Assembly (NCBI RefSeq): GCF_014207635.1
Contig: NZ_JACHIE010000005.1
Coordinates: 62,001-126,000 of the forward strand
Length of the DNA stretch: 64,000 nucleotides
Direction of reading: 5' to 3'
Origin: Acetobacter lovaniensis
GTDB lineage: Bacteria > Pseudomonadota > Alphaproteobacteria > Acetobacterales > Acetobacteraceae
Shown here in pieces: positions 1 through 9,633 of the stretch (position 1 is its first letter; each line of letters begins with the position of its first letter). A model generated the notes under the pieces. It was not told the DNA's origin. It was given only the letters and a program-made list of their open reading frames with translations, and did no database searches. The position numbers and the translations under genes were made by a program.

Positions 1-847
1 CCAGATGCTGCAAAAAATCACCCTGGTTTTCGGTCCCATAAGTGGCTGCCTCGCCTTCGCGGGCTACGGCAAGCAGGGCTGTAAAATCGACATGGGTGGT
101 CAGGTCTGCCTCACCTTCCTCCGCCTGTAGCGGATGGGTCGGGCGGGCATGGCGCAGGGCCTGAAGCGAATCCCCGGTGGAGCTTGTGTTGTGCCCATAG
201 TCAATAAACAGCGCCACACCGGGGGAATGGGTAAACCTGTGGGCAAGGCCACGCACAATGTGCTGGGCCTGTTCGCAGACTTCCACAACCGTGTTGGGTT
301 CGAGCACACGGCTGTCCGGCAGGGTGGGTGGGGGGCAGGCGATCAGTTCCAGCGTTTTGTTGGCCACATAATGCTCATGCCAGCCCGTGCTGGTCTGGAT
401 GAACTGCCGCACGGGCAGGGCGTCCAGAAACTCGTTGGCCAGCAGGATCATGGAGCCTGCGGGGATGTCCTCGACGTGTTTGTGCCATACGGGCTGGGTA
501 TAAGGCTGCAGTATTTCTGCCTGGACCTGCCGCAGACGGGGGGATATTTCGACCAGATGCACACTGAGCGCCTGCGCCATGGCAGGGGCTTGGCAGGTGA
601 TCACACGCAGGGCATCGGCCATGAGCGTACCCCGCCCCGGGCCAGCTTCGGCCAGAATGATCTTGGCGGGGCTGCCCATGCCTTGCCACACCGTAATGGC
701 CCACGCACCCAGAAGTTCGCCAAAAACCTGAGAAATTTCTGGCGCGGTAATAAAGTCCGACAGGAACGGTGTCTCGGCGTAATACTCGGCGTTTACCCGC
801 GCCATAAAGTGGTCAAGTCGCTCTGCGTGGTAGATGTGTGGTGCCAT
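1..847 (-). CDS. MidA/NDUFAF7-family SAM-dependent methyltransferase (3' end cut by window)
   Basis: The reading frame is open from an ATG at 847 to the window edge, so the C-terminus is missing. The translation has the family hallmarks FITAPEISQVFGELLG near residue 30 and the SAM-binding loop EAGPGRGTLMAD near residue 60, followed by LVEISPRLRQVQ and ANEFLDALPVRQF. MidA/NDUFAF7 proteins are protein-arginine methyltransferases, known in mitochondria for complex I assembly; the bacterial role is less clear. It starts 8 bp after the lgt stop on the same strand, so the two are probably co-transcribed. The family is clear; the substrate here is unknown. Confidence 0.85.
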   Translation of the reverse strand, partial: MAPHIYHAERLDHFMARVNAEYYAETPFLSDFITAPEISQVFGELLGAWAITVWQGMGSPAKIILAEAGPGRGTLMADALRVITCQAPAMAQALSVHLVEISPRLRQVQAEILQPYTQPVWHKHVEDIPAGSMILLANEFLDALPVRQFIQTSTGWHEHYVANKTLELIACPPPTLPDSRVLEPNTVVEVCEQAQHIVRGLAHRFTHSPGVALFIDYGHNTSSTGDSLQALRHARPTHPLQAEEGEADLTTHVDFTALLAVAREGEAATYGTENQGDFLQHL

Positions 848-855
848 AGGTCCGT

Positions 856-1704
856 TCAGTTTTTTTCAGCAGGTTGATCTTGCGGGTCGGGCAGGCCAGC
901 GTAAACGGGCTGGCGGCGGGCGTACAGCATCAGGCCAATGCCTGCGACCAGCATGGGCAGGCAGAGCAGTTGCCCCATGGTAATGCCGCCGGGCAGGTAG
1001 CCAAGAAAGGAATCCGGCTCGCGAAAAAACTCGCAAAAGGAGCGTGCACAGCCATATCCTGCCAGAAACATGCCCGCCAGAAAACCGGGATGTTCCCGCA
1101 CCGACTGGCGGCGGGAGGCGGTGAACAGGATTAAAAACAGCAAAAGCCCTTCGGTCAGGGATTCATAAAGCTGGGAAGGATGGCGCGGGATTGGCCCCCC
1201 GGTAGGGAAAATCATGGCCCATGGCAGGCTTGCCGGGGCCTCGCGACCCCAGAGTTCCCCGTTAATGAAGTTGGCCAGACGCCCCAGCCCCAGCCCGATG
1301 GGTACAGCCACGGTCACGCGGTCTGCAAAAGCCAGAAAGTTCAGCTTATAGCGCCAGGTAAACAGCACCATGGCGGTAATGACCCCGAGCGCTCCCCCAT
1401 GGAAGGACATGCCTCCGTGCCACACTTCCAGTATGGAGAGCGGATGACTAAGGTAATAGCTGGGCTGGTAGAACAGTACGTAACCAAGTCGCCCCCCTAC
1501 AAGCACGCCAATGGTCACCCATGTTAGAAAATCGTCCGCCAGTTCGGTTGTGCCAGCACGCGGGCGCAGGGCCAGCAGTTTACGCAGCAGCATGATGCCC
1601 AGCACAATGCCCAGAATATAGGACAGCGCATACCAGCGAATGGCCAATGGCCCGAAATGCACCAGCACCGGGTCGAACTGTGGAAACATCAGAACAGGAA
1701 GCAT
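856..1704 (-). CDS. lgt: Prolipoprotein diacylglyceryl transferase Lgt
   Basis: Inner-membrane enzyme that moves the diacylglyceryl group from phosphatidylglycerol to the lipobox cysteine of prelipoproteins, the first step of lipoprotein maturation. The 282-residue protein is the usual length, has several hydrophobic segments, and carries the Lgt signature GRLANFINGELWGR at residues 141-154 as well as WHGGMSFHGGALG around residues 95-107. The start is an ATG at 1704. The MidA-like gene follows after 8 bp, which suggests one transcript. A lipoprotein substrate candidate (the lipase at 5627) lies nearby. Confidence 0.97.
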   Translation of the reverse strand: MLPVLMFPQFDPVLVHFGPLAIRWYALSYILGIVLGIMLLRKLLALRPRAGTTELADDFLTWVTIGVLVGGRLGYVLFYQPSYYLSHPLSILEVWHGGMSFHGGALGVITAMVLFTWRYKLNFLAFADRVTVAVPIGLGLGRLANFINGELWGREAPASLPWAMIFPTGGPIPRHPSQLYESLTEGLLLFLILFTASRRQSVREHPGFLAGMFLAGYGCARSFCEFFREPDSFLGYLPGGITMGQLLCLPMLVAGIGLMLYARRQPVYAGLPDPQDQPAEKN

Positions 1705-1961
1705 GGAAAGGTCAATCCGGTGCGTGAGGGGCCAGAGATCGGGGTGGTCTGCGCTCAGGCGGGCCAGAGCAGCAACCGGCCCACCAGAGGGTAGGGCTTA
1801 GGCGGGACTATAAAGGGCGTGCCTGCTCCCTCCAAGCCAGCAAATGCGTGGCAACGCACATGAACGTGCAAAAACTGGGCAATAAGCCGGTAGTCAGGGG
1901 AGTCTCAGTTTTCTATCATGCCCGGTATTATCCCTTTTTGAGAAGACAGAAGGTTTTACCC

Positions 1962-2258
1962 ATGAGCGATGAAATTACGGTCGTTGCCATTCTCAAGACC
2001 AAAGCGGGTTGTGAGGATGCTGTTGCAAAAGCCATGGCGGCCTGTGTGCCCGCGTCCCGCGCGGAGGCCACAAACCGCCAGTATGTGCCTAACCGGGATC
2101 TGGATGACCCGCAGACACTGATTTTTATTGAACGCTGGGCCAGCAGGCAGGCTCTGGCCGACCATATGGAAACACCGCACTTCAAACAACTGGCCGCCGC
2201 GCTGGAAGGGCTGCTTGAAACCCCCTTGCAGGTGCATATCCTGCAACCAATAGCCTGA
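1962..2258 (+). CDS. Antibiotic biosynthesis monooxygenase (ABM)-domain protein, putative quinol monooxygenase
   Basis: A 98-residue protein beginning MSDEITVVAILKTKAG; the open frame extends upstream to 1848, but the family start fits the ATG at 1962, preceded by a weak AGAAGG. It has the ABM layout: an N-terminal beta strand (TVVAILKTKAG), a middle strand with TLIFIERWASRQALADH, then HFKQLAAALEGLL. YgiN-like members oxidise quinols; others are heme-degrading or structural. Nothing in the sequence fixes the substrate. It converges with the lactate permease and appears monocistronic. Confidence 0.8.
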   Translation: MSDEITVVAILKTKAGCEDAVAKAMAACVPASRAEATNRQYVPNRDLDDPQTLIFIERWASRQALADHMETPHFKQLAAALEGLLETPLQVHILQPIA

Positions 2259-2283
2259 AGCGAGTAATCAGTAGCCTGAAGGG

Positions 2284-2314
2284 CCAGCGCTCCCCTTGGT
2301 AGTAGGGGCGCTGG
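2284..2314. terminator. GC-rich hairpin between convergent genes
   Basis: CCAGCG pairs with CGCTGG and CCCC with GGGG, leaving a two-base bulge and a 9-base loop. It sits between the stop of the ABM protein (+) and the stop of the lactate permease (-). No T-run follows on either strand, so a terminator role is only a guess from its position. Confidence 0.35.
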
Positions 2315-2322
2315 CGGAGTGG

Positions 2323-3918
2323 CTAACGCAGGACAAACTGCTGGATAACCACCAGCACACCGATGCAGAAGGTCAGGAACAGGCTGTGCTTGAATGTGCG
2401 GGCCAGCACAGCACCTTCCTGCCCTTTGAGTGAGGTTACGGATACACCGGTAGTAATGTTCTGGGGTGAGATCATCTTGCCCATGACCCCGCCAGAGGAA
2501 TTGGCCGAGGCAAACAGAACAGGGTCAAGCGAGAGCTGGTGTGCGGCAGCAACCTGAAGGTTGCCAAAGAGCGCATTGCCCGATGTGTCGCTTCCGGTCA
2601 GGAAGACGGCCACCCAGCCCAGAAAGACCGAAACAAGCGGGAAGAACATGCCGGTGGAAGACACCGCATAGCCCAGCGTGTAGGTCATGCCCGAATAGTT
2701 CATCAAAAACGCCAGACCAATGGTCAGTGCTACGGTTACAACCGCAAGCCATGCCTGTCGTACGGTTGTGGCAATGGCCGCGCCAAACTGGCGCAACGTG
2801 GTGCGGGTGAGCAGGGCGCTCAGAATGGCGGCAACCAGAATGGCCGTGCCCGTGCCAAGGGGTTCAAACTTCCAGACCGCGGCATAAACGGATTTGTACA
2901 GCGATATGAAGACAGCATTGTCCAGCCCCGGCCAGTGTACGGGCAGCGCGCCAATGCGGGCAATGTGCAGCGCGTCCCATGCAATGACCACGGCAATCAC
3001 CGTAACCCATGGAATCCAGCCCTGCCAGAGCGGCACGGGGGCTGCGTTGGCAGGTTTTTCCGCATTGATCTGGCTGAGGTCTATGGCGTACGCGGGGTCA
3101 GGCGCAGGCTGCCAGAAGCGCAGGAACACAATGCTGGCTACAAGAGACACGCTGGAAGACAGTACGTTGCTCAGGCTGTACAGCCCCGCGCCGGAAATGA
3201 CGAGCAGGGTCAGGGCAAAGCTTCCACCGGCGACAAGCAGAATGGGCCATGTCTGCCGTATGGAGCGCCACCCACCGTAAAGCGCCATAACATAAAACGG
3301 AATAAGGCAGGCAAAGGGGGTCAGCTGGCGGCCAATGGTCGCACCAAGCACATCTGGCGGCAGCCCGGTAATGGAGCCCAGCACGGTTACGGGAATCCCC
3401 AGCCCCCCAAAGGCCACGGGCGCTGAGTTGAAGATGAGCACATAGGTCAGCGCGTCCAGTGCGGGAAAACCCAGCATGATCAGCAACGCACTTGTAATGG
3501 CAACAGGTGTGCCAAACCCGGCAACCCCTTCCAGCGCTGCGCTGAAGCAGAAGCCAAGCACGATCAGGATAATACGGCGGTCATTAGGGACATGCCGGAT
3601 AATCCAGCCCCTGAACGCGTCAAACCGTCCATTATGGACGGCAACGTTAAACAGAAGCAGGGCGCACAGCGCGATCCACATGACCGGCAGCAGCGAGAAA
3701 ACCATACCATTGGTTATGCTGGCCACGGCCAGTGCAGGGGGCAGGCCCCACAGGCCAATGGCAATAACCAACCCTACGACCAGCCCTCCAAGGGAGGACT
3801 GCCAGGCAGGGCGGCGCAAAACCCCCATAAGAAACAGGGTAACAAGAATGGGGCAGGCTGCAACAATAAAGGAAAGCAGCAGGCTGTGACCCACAGGAGC
3901 AAGAGGCTGTATGAACAT
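2323..3918 (-). CDS. lldP: L-lactate permease (LctP family)
   Basis: Cytoplasmic-membrane lactate/glycolate:proton symporter of the LctP family. The protein is about 531 residues with some 13 hydrophobic segments. The conserved stretches EGVAGFGTPVAITSALL and FNSAPVAFGGLGIPV lie in the first half, and GSDTSGNALFGNLQ and ANSSGGVMGKMISPQN in the last quarter. The start is placed at the ATG at 3918 (MFIQPLAPVGHS) rather than the upstream TTG at 3930. It stands alone on its strand; with the D-lactate-dehydrogenase-like gene at 51210 it indicates lactate use, a common trait in Acetobacter. Confidence 0.94.
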   Translation of the reverse strand: MFIQPLAPVGHSLLLSFIVAACPILVTLFLMGVLRRPAWQSSLGGLVVGLVIAIGLWGLPPALAVASITNGMVFSLLPVMWIALCALLLFNVAVHNGRFDAFRGWIIRHVPNDRRIILIVLGFCFSAALEGVAGFGTPVAITSALLIMLGFPALDALTYVLIFNSAPVAFGGLGIPVTVLGSITGLPPDVLGATIGRQLTPFACLIPFYVMALYGGWRSIRQTWPILLVAGGSFALTLLVISGAGLYSLSNVLSSSVSLVASIVFLRFWQPAPDPAYAIDLSQINAEKPANAAPVPLWQGWIPWVTVIAVVIAWDALHIARIGALPVHWPGLDNAVFISLYKSVYAAVWKFEPLGTGTAILVAAILSALLTRTTLRQFGAAIATTVRQAWLAVVTVALTIGLAFLMNYSGMTYTLGYAVSSTGMFFPLVSVFLGWVAVFLTGSDTSGNALFGNLQVAAAHQLSLDPVLFASANSSGGVMGKMISPQNITTGVSVTSLKGQEGAVLARTFKHSLFLTFCIGVLVVIQQFVLR

Positions 3919-3944
3919 GATTGTTCTCAAACAAGGCGTTGTAT

Positions 3945-3964
3945 CTCTCTCGTGATGGAGAGAG
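3945..3964. promoter_or_regulatory. Perfect inverted repeat in the lactate permease 5' leader
   Basis: CTCTCTC-GTGATG-GAGAGAG, a 7-bp perfect inverted repeat about 27 bp upstream of the permease ATG. It could be an operator or an mRNA hairpin that masks the weak ribosome-binding region. It does not match an operator I know. Confidence 0.35.
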
Positions 3965-4139
3965 CGTTTGAAGTAACACGTGCTCCTGTGTGAAGATGCA
4001 ATAAAATTTCGTGTTATATCATGCAGGGTGTTCCTGTGAGCCGCCTGCCAGTGCGGTTTCTGCCGTGCAAACCTGTGCCCACATGCTGCGTTCGGGTTAT
4101 CATGGATTATGTGTTGTGCGCTGTACGGAGGGCGGATTT

Positions 4140-5477
4140 ATGGGGTCGCGAAGAATATGGGTGGCGGGTGGCGCGCTGGTTGTGTTGGCTGCGGTGGTTG
4201 GGGGTGGCGTGCAGTATTCCCGCACGGAGCGGGCAAGGCTGGCTGTTGAACAGGGCATGGGTCCTGCCCCTGTGCTGCCTGCTCCCGCGCCCCGGCTCTT
4301 GCCTACGGTCAACATTGCCAACCCCATTGGCTGGCGGAAAGGAGAACATCCGACTCCCGCCCCCGGGCTTGGTGTTACGGCTTTTGCCACGGGGCTGGAC
4401 CATCCGCGCTGGCTCTATGTCCTGCCCAATGGGGATGTGCTGGTCGCCCAGAGCAACTCTCCGGGCACGGATATCCAGACAGTCAAGAACCGTATTGCCA
4501 GCCTTATCATGGGGGCTGTTGGCGCGGGGGAACCCAGCCCCAACAGGATTATGCTCCTGCGTGATGAAAAAGGGCAGGGGACAGCAACACTACAAACGGT
4601 TCTGCTGGACCATCTTTACTCCCCTTTTGGCATGGCGCTGGTCGGGAATGACCTTTACGTGGCTAACGCCAATGCCATTGTAAAATTCCCCTACCATCCG
4701 GGGGATACGCATATTACGGCCGAGCCTGTAAAAGTGACTGATCTGCCAGCAGGGTATAACCACCACTGGACCAAGAACATTCTGGCCAGTCCGGACGGGC
4801 GGTTTTTATACGTGACCGTCGGCTCCAACAGTAATGTGGCCGAACACGGCATGGCGGTGGAGGAAGGCCGCGCGCGGATTGACAGGCTTGACCTGCAAAC
4901 CGGAAAGCTGGAGCCATACGCAACAGGTTTGCGCAACCCGAATGGCATGGGGTGGGAGCCCAAAACCGGTGCCTTATGGGTGGCAGTCAATGAACGTGAT
5001 GAAATTGGCAGTGACCTTGTGCCGGATTACATGACATCTGTGCAGGAGGGAGGGTTTTACGGCTGGCCCTATAGTTATTACGGTCAGCATGTGGATGTGC
5101 GGGTGAACCCACCACGCCCCGATCTGGTCGCCACCGCACTGGTGCCCGATTATGCACTCGGCCCGCATACCGCATCCCTCGGCCTGACATTTACAGAGAC
5201 CGCCCGGCTGTTGCCCGCAGCCATGCGTCAGGGTGTTATTATCGGGCAGCACGGGTCGTGGAACCGGAGGCCCAAAAGTGGTTACAGGGTCATTTATATT
5301 CCCTTTAACGCGGGCAAACCCGATGGCGCGGCGCAGGAGGTGCTGACAGGCTTTCTCACCCCCGATCAGGATCATGTGCGTGGGCGGCCTGTGGGCGTGG
5401 CCATTGACCAGAATGGCGCACTCCTTGTTGCTGATGATGTAGGGAATACCATCTGGCGCGTGACCGAAGCCCCCTGA
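4140..5477 (+). CDS. Sorbosone dehydrogenase-type PQQ-dependent sugar dehydrogenase
   Basis: 445-residue protein with an N-terminal hydrophobic signal-anchor ([18 protein letters not shown]) and a six-bladed propeller of the soluble glucose/sorbosone dehydrogenase family. Visible family motifs include [22 protein letters not shown], shown here as the segment around residues 80-101, then [26 protein letters not shown], and [16 protein letters not shown] near the C-terminus. The ATG at 4140 is chosen because GGAGGG lies 6 bp upstream; the longer frame from 4011 lacks such a site. Family members in acetic acid bacteria oxidise L-sorbosone or related sugars in the periplasm using PQQ. The substrate here is inferred from the family only. 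Confidence 0.82.
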   Translation: MGSRRIWVAGGALVVLAAVVGGGVQYSRTERARLAVEQGMGPAPVLPAPAPRLLPTVNIANPIGWRKGEHPTPAPGLGVTAFATGLDHPRWLYVLPNGDVLVAQSNSPGTDIQTVKNRIASLIMGAVGAGEPSPNRIMLLRDEKGQGTATLQTVLLDHLYSPFGMALVGNDLYVANANAIVKFPYHPGDTHITAEPVKVTDLPAGYNHHWTKNILASPDGRFLYVTVGSNSNVAEHGMAVEEGRARIDRLDLQTGKLEPYATGLRNPNGMGWEPKTGALWVAVNERDEIGSDLVPDYMTSVQEGGFYGWPYSYYGQHVDVRVNPPRPDLVATALVPDYALGPHTASLGLTFTETARLLPAAMRQGVIIGQHGSWNRRPKSGYRVIYIPFNAGKPDGAAQEVLTGFLTPDQDHVRGRPVGVAIDQNGALLVADDVGNTIWRVTEAP

Positions 5478-5626
5478 GCCGGTCTGCAACGGAAGTGTTG
5501 GGGTTTTTGCGCCCTTGCGTCCGGGGCGGGATAATGAAACTCTACAGGCATAAAATTGGCAGAGTGTTTGCATTTCTGCCGTTTTTTGCAATGTGGGGCG
5601 CGTAAGTCCCGTACAAGGGGTATTTC

Positions 5627-6811
5627 ATGAAATCCGTACCACGTCTTGTTGCTGCTGCTTCCCTGCTTGCTCTGGCGGCGTGCCAGACGCCAGCACCGCA
5701 GGTTCCGGCCCCACCTGTGCCGGTTAGTGGTGCATTAACGCAGCACCAGCCACTTGCACCCGAGCTTGGGGTTGCGGGGAGTGGTCCGGCTTTTAGCATG
5801 AAGTATCTGTCCACCAACGGGGTGTCGGGCGTTGGGCTGGTGCCGGTTACGGGGGTTGTCATTTACCCTGCGGGCCCGGCCCCACAGGGGGGGTGGCCTA
5901 TTGTGGCGTGGGCACACGGCACGGTGGGGGTTGCCAGAAGTTGCGCGCCCTCTCTCAACCCTCGCTCCGCGCGGGACCAGACATATCTGGGCGAATGGCT
6001 GCGTCGTGGGTTTGCCATTGTCGCGACCGATTATCAGGGCTTGGGGAGTGATGGCATACACCCTTACCTGAACGCCCGTGCGGAAGCGTACAGTGTGCTT
6101 GATGGGGTAAAGGCTGCACTGGCTGGTCTGCCTGACCTGAGCAACACGATCATGATCGTGGGGCAGTCTCAGGGGGCGGGAGCGGCTTTTGCCTCTGCGG
6201 CCTATGCCCCGGCGTACGCTCCGGCATTGCATGTGCGTGGGGTGGTGGCCACGGGTATTCCCTATATGTCGCCTGAAGTTATCAAGTTCGTCCTGCATGC
6301 CAAACCACAGAACAGTGCAAGCGGCATAGACCCGGTTGTCGCTTATGCCTTGCTGATGGGCGCCTCCGAGGCCGGGCTTAACCCCGCGTTCAATCCGGAG
6401 CAGGCTTTTACGCCGCGCGCCATGCCCGCATTCCATGCTGCATCGGAAATATGCGCCCGCCCGTTGATGGAGCGTATAAAAACCGAAGGGCTGACGCGGG
6501 CCAATGCGTTTGAACCGACCCTGCTACAAGCTATGGCGCCTGCGTTCAAAGGCATGCTGTTCCCCACGCTCAGGCTTGATGTGCCGCTGTTTGTCGGTAT
6601 TGGCATGACAGACAGGGACGTGGCCCCTCAGGGACAGCTTATGCTGGTCAAGGATGCCTGCAAGGCGGGCACTGTTGTGCAGGCGCATCTGTATAAGGGG
6701 CAGGACCACTCTCAGGCTGTTCTGGCCTCCATGGCGGATTCCGCAGCCTTTACCACAGCAGTCATGAATGGCCAGCCTGTTCAGGCGGTGTGCAGGCCGG
6801 TTGCGCAATAA
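5627..6811 (+). CDS. Secretory lipase-family lipoprotein (alpha/beta hydrolase)
   Basis: 394-residue predicted lipoprotein: an N-terminal signal peptide with the lipobox LAAC puts the lipid-bearing cysteine at residue 19. The hydrolase core has an AWAHGT strand near residue 94, the nucleophile elbow GQSQGAG with serine at residue 181, and a late histidine in KGQDHSQA. These features match the secretory lipase family (PF03583 type). The ATG at 5627 is preceded by AAGGGG. It probably hydrolyses esters or lipids outside the cytoplasm and would need Lgt for anchoring. It appears to be monocistronic. Confidence 0.85.
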   Translation: MKSVPRLVAAASLLALAACQTPAPQVPAPPVPVSGALTQHQPLAPELGVAGSGPAFSMKYLSTNGVSGVGLVPVTGVVIYPAGPAPQGGWPIVAWAHGTVGVARSCAPSLNPRSARDQTYLGEWLRRGFAIVATDYQGLGSDGIHPYLNARAEAYSVLDGVKAALAGLPDLSNTIMIVGQSQGAGAAFASAAYAPAYAPALHVRGVVATGIPYMSPEVIKFVLHAKPQNSASGIDPVVAYALLMGASEAGLNPAFNPEQAFTPRAMPAFHAASEICARPLMERIKTEGLTRANAFEPTLLQAMAPAFKGMLFPTLRLDVPLFVGIGMTDRDVAPQGQLMLVKDACKAGTVVQAHLYKGQDHSQAVLASMADSAAFTTAVMNGQPVQAVCRPVAQ

Positions 6812-7043
6812 GGTTTTGTAAAACAGCAGGCAGAAACCGGAGCATTACGCAGTGTTCCGGTTCCTGTTGAATACCCGGACCTGTTTCAGGCAGCGTACGG
6901 GCTTTGCACAGTATTACGCTCTGGAGCCTGCTCGTTATCCTGAAGCCAGAATAAGGGCTGCCAGAATGAGTCGGAGTGCTCTGCAATGGGCAGAAACAGC
7001 AAAACTGCTTTCTACGGCAGGCATTTTTATTTTAGGGAAAGTG

Positions 7044-7120
7044 TGGTGCACCCGAAGAGACTCGAACTCCTAACCCCCAGATTCGTAGTCTGGTGCTCTA
7101 TCCAGTTGAGCTACGGGTGC
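7044..7120 (-). tRNA. tRNA-Arg (anticodon ACG)
   Basis: 77-nt cloverleaf on the minus strand with the CCA end encoded. The acceptor stem is GCACCCG/CGGGTGC, the anticodon arm CCAGA-CTACGAA-TCTGG, and the T loop TTCGAGT. Anticodon ACG reads CGN arginine codons after deamination of A34 to inosine. Confidence 0.96.
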
Positions 7121-7191
7121 ACTGTGAGGCGGTGTTTAGCCGAGCATCCTGACCTCGGCAACCCCTAAAAATGATATTTCTGATTTTTTTT

Positions 7192-7629
7192 CTAATTTCG
7201 GTTCAAAAAGTTATCCAGCGGGTGGTTCTCCGGGCGGCGGAGTATGATGTGCGCGCGGCAGGTAGGGGTGCCGTAAATGCCTTCAAACGTGTCGTCTATC
7301 GGATGGGCCTCAAAAACGATGGGTAGAGGCTGCTTGCGGGCATCGGTCAGGATAAGCTGGGCGTGGTAGTGCTGGCGCTCCTTGTTGGGGACACCATGCA
7401 GGACCAGATTGCCCATCTGGGGCACAAAAATCATGCGCGTGGGCTGGATCTGCATATAGGAGAGCCCTTCGGTTGGGCAGTCGAGACCTTTGTCCGCCAC
7501 CAGAGTGCCTGTCCAGTCCCCATACGGATCATTGGCGGCGGAGGTTGCGGCCTGTGCGGGGCTAAAGGCTGCCAACCCCATGCCCAGCAGGACGGCGTAT
7601 CCGCATAACTGCAAGTGTCTGGTGCTCAT
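7192..7629 (-). CDS. Secreted protein of unknown function
   Basis: 145 residues with a clear signal peptide ending near AFSPAQA (about residue 27). The mature part begins NDPYGDWTGTLVADKGLDCP and has two conserved-looking cysteines, one near DCPTEG and one in TPTCRAHIIL. The DWTGTL opening resembles small extracellular beta-sandwich or lipocalin-like proteins, but I do not recognise a named family. It lies between tRNA-Arg and the divergent guaA and is probably periplasmic. No partner gene is evident. Confidence 0.72.
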   Translation of the reverse strand: MSTRHLQLCGYAVLLGMGLAAFSPAQAATSAANDPYGDWTGTLVADKGLDCPTEGLSYMQIQPTRMIFVPQMGNLVLHGVPNKERQHYHAQLILTDARKQPLPIVFEAHPIDDTFEGIYGTPTCRAHIILRRPENHPLDNFLNRN

Positions 7630-7857
7630 GTTCGGTGCTCTCCTGTGCTGTCAGCCTGAATCTGGGGTGATAAGCAGGTTGTGGCAAGCCCGGGCGGAAA
7701 ACAGATTTGCTCGTTCTTCTGGCTTTTATAGGGTGACGAGCCCGCTGCATGGCTTTATATCCGCTGTCATACTTACTTGGTGGTGGGCCTTGAGCGTGTT
7801 TGTCGCCACAGCACAAGCAAAGCCAACCCTGACGCAGACCAGAAAGAACCATGACCC

Positions 7858-9456
7858 ATGTCCGATGCCGCTCAGCCCGTTTCACCTGTTGTGCTGGATG
7901 AAGCCTTGCACCATGACCGTATTCTGATTCTGGATTTTGGCAGTCAGGTTACGCAGCTGATTGCCCGCCGTGTGCGTGAAAGCGGTGTGTATTGCGAAAT
8001 CTGGCCTTTTACGACAGACGCTGAAAAAATACGTTCTTTTGCTCCGCGTGGCATTATCCTGTCCGGCGGCCCGGCCAGCGTAAATGGGCCCGATGCCCCC
8101 AGAATTCCGGATGTGGTGTTTGAGATGGCAGTGCCCGTTCTGGGTATCTGCTATGGTCAGCAGGCCATGTGCAAGCAGTTGGGCGGGGAAGTGGAAAGCG
8201 GGGAACACCGTGAGTTCGGCCGCGCCTTTGTTGATATTGTAGAAGATTGCGCCCTGTTCCGTGGGGCATGGGCACGCGGTGGGCGTGAGCAGGTCTGGAT
8301 GAGCCATGGTGACCGGGTGGTTGCATTGCCACCGGGGTTCCGCACGGTGGCGGTCAGTCAGGGTGCGCCGTTTGCGGTGATCGCGGATGAAGGGCGTCGC
8401 CTTTACGGTGTGCAGTTCCACCCCGAGGTCGTGCACACGCCGCACGGTGCCGCACTGCTGGAAAACTTTACGCACAACGTGGCAGGCTGCTCTGGGTCAT
8501 GGACCATGGCGGGTTTCCGCGAAATGGAAATTGCCCGTATCCGCGCTCAGGTAGGGACAGGCAAGGTAATCTGCGGCCTGTCCGGCGGTGTGGATTCCTC
8601 CGTTGCTGCCGTGCTGATCCACGAAGCCATTGGCGAACAGCTTACCTGCATTTTTGTCGATCACGGCATGCTGCGTGCAGGGGAGGCGGATGATGTTATC
8701 AAAACCTTCCGTGGCCAGTTCAACATCCAGCTTATTCATCGGGATGCGTCTGACATCTTCCTGAGCGCGCTCGATGGCGTGACAGACCCGGAAATCAAGC
8801 GCAAGACCATTGGCCGTTTGTTTGTGGAAGTGTTCGAGGAAGAAGCCACCAAACTCGGCGGCGCGCAGTTCCTTGCTCAGGGCACCCTCTACCCCGATGT
8901 GATCGAGAGCGTAAGCTTTACGGGTGGCCCGTCTGTCACCATCAAGTCCCACCATAACGTTGGTGGCCTGCCCGAACGCATGAACATGCAGCTGGTGGAG
9001 CCACTGCGTGAACTGTTCAAGGACGAAGTGCGCGATCTGGGGCGTGAGCTCGGGATTCCGGAAGTTATTGTCGGGCGGCATCCGTTCCCCGGTCCGGGGC
9101 TTGCCATTCGTATTCCCGGGAACATCACGCGTGAAAAACTGGATCTGCTGCGCAAGGTGGATACCGTTTTTCTGGAAGAAATCCGCGCGGCTGGTCTGTA
9201 CGATGCCATCTGGCAGGCATTTGCCGTGCTTCTGCCCGTGCGCACCGTGGGCGTTATGGGGGATGGCCGCACGTATGATCAGGCCTGTGCCCTGCGTGCC
9301 GTAACCAGCACAGACGGCATGACGGCAGATGTCTACCCGTTTGACATGAGCTTCCTGACCAGAGTGGCCGGGCGGATTGTTAACGAGGTCCGCGGCATTA
9401 ACCGCGTGACATACGATATCACCTCCAAACCCCCTGGCACGATTGAGTGGGAATAA
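7858..9456 (+). CDS. guaA: GMP synthase (glutamine-hydrolysing)
   Basis: Converts XMP to GMP with ATP and glutamine, the last step of guanine nucleotide synthesis. The 532-residue protein is full length. An N-terminal class I amidotransferase has LGICYGQQ with the nucleophile Cys98 and the HPE of VQFHPEV. The ATP pyrophosphatase domain has the SGGVDSS P-loop. The C-terminal dimerisation domain ends in the typical GTIEWE. The ATG at 7858 gives the expected frame; another ATG at 7851 is out of frame. A rho-independent terminator follows. Confidence 0.98.
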   Translation: MSDAAQPVSPVVLDEALHHDRILILDFGSQVTQLIARRVRESGVYCEIWPFTTDAEKIRSFAPRGIILSGGPASVNGPDAPRIPDVVFEMAVPVLGICYGQQAMCKQLGGEVESGEHREFGRAFVDIVEDCALFRGAWARGGREQVWMSHGDRVVALPPGFRTVAVSQGAPFAVIADEGRRLYGVQFHPEVVHTPHGAALLENFTHNVAGCSGSWTMAGFREMEIARIRAQVGTGKVICGLSGGVDSSVAAVLIHEAIGEQLTCIFVDHGMLRAGEADDVIKTFRGQFNIQLIHRDASDIFLSALDGVTDPEIKRKTIGRLFVEVFEEEATKLGGAQFLAQGTLYPDVIESVSFTGGPSVTIKSHHNVGGLPERMNMQLVEPLRELFKDEVRDLGRELGIPEVIVGRHPFPGPGLAIRIPGNITREKLDLLRKVDTVFLEEIRAAGLYDAIWQAFAVLLPVRTVGVMGDGRTYDQACALRAVTSTDGMTADVYPFDMSFLTRVAGRIVNEVRGINRVTYDITSKPPGTIEWE

Positions 9457-9525
9457 GCGTTACACAGCCACTCTGGCAGGTAATCTTTCTGTAAGCGGCT
9501 GAGGTAGGGTTTTGCAATTTAGAAC

Positions 9526-9562
9526 CAGGGCGCATCCATAAGGGTGTGCCCTGTTTTTTTTG
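9526..9562 (+). terminator. Rho-independent terminator of guaA
   Basis: CAGGGCGCA pairs with TGTGCCCTG (one G-U pair) and is followed directly by a run of eight T. It is 70 bp after the guaA stop. Confidence 0.8.
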
Positions 9563-9633
9563 CCAACAAAAGAGGTGTCGGGGTGAGTTTTGCACAAGGT
9601 TGAAAGGCCGGGCGTGCGTAAAAGCTCAAATCA

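Noticed and set aside
2539..3426. 295-residue plus-strand ORF inside the lactate permease
   Set aside because: Antisense shadow; no motif and conflicts with a well-supported gene.
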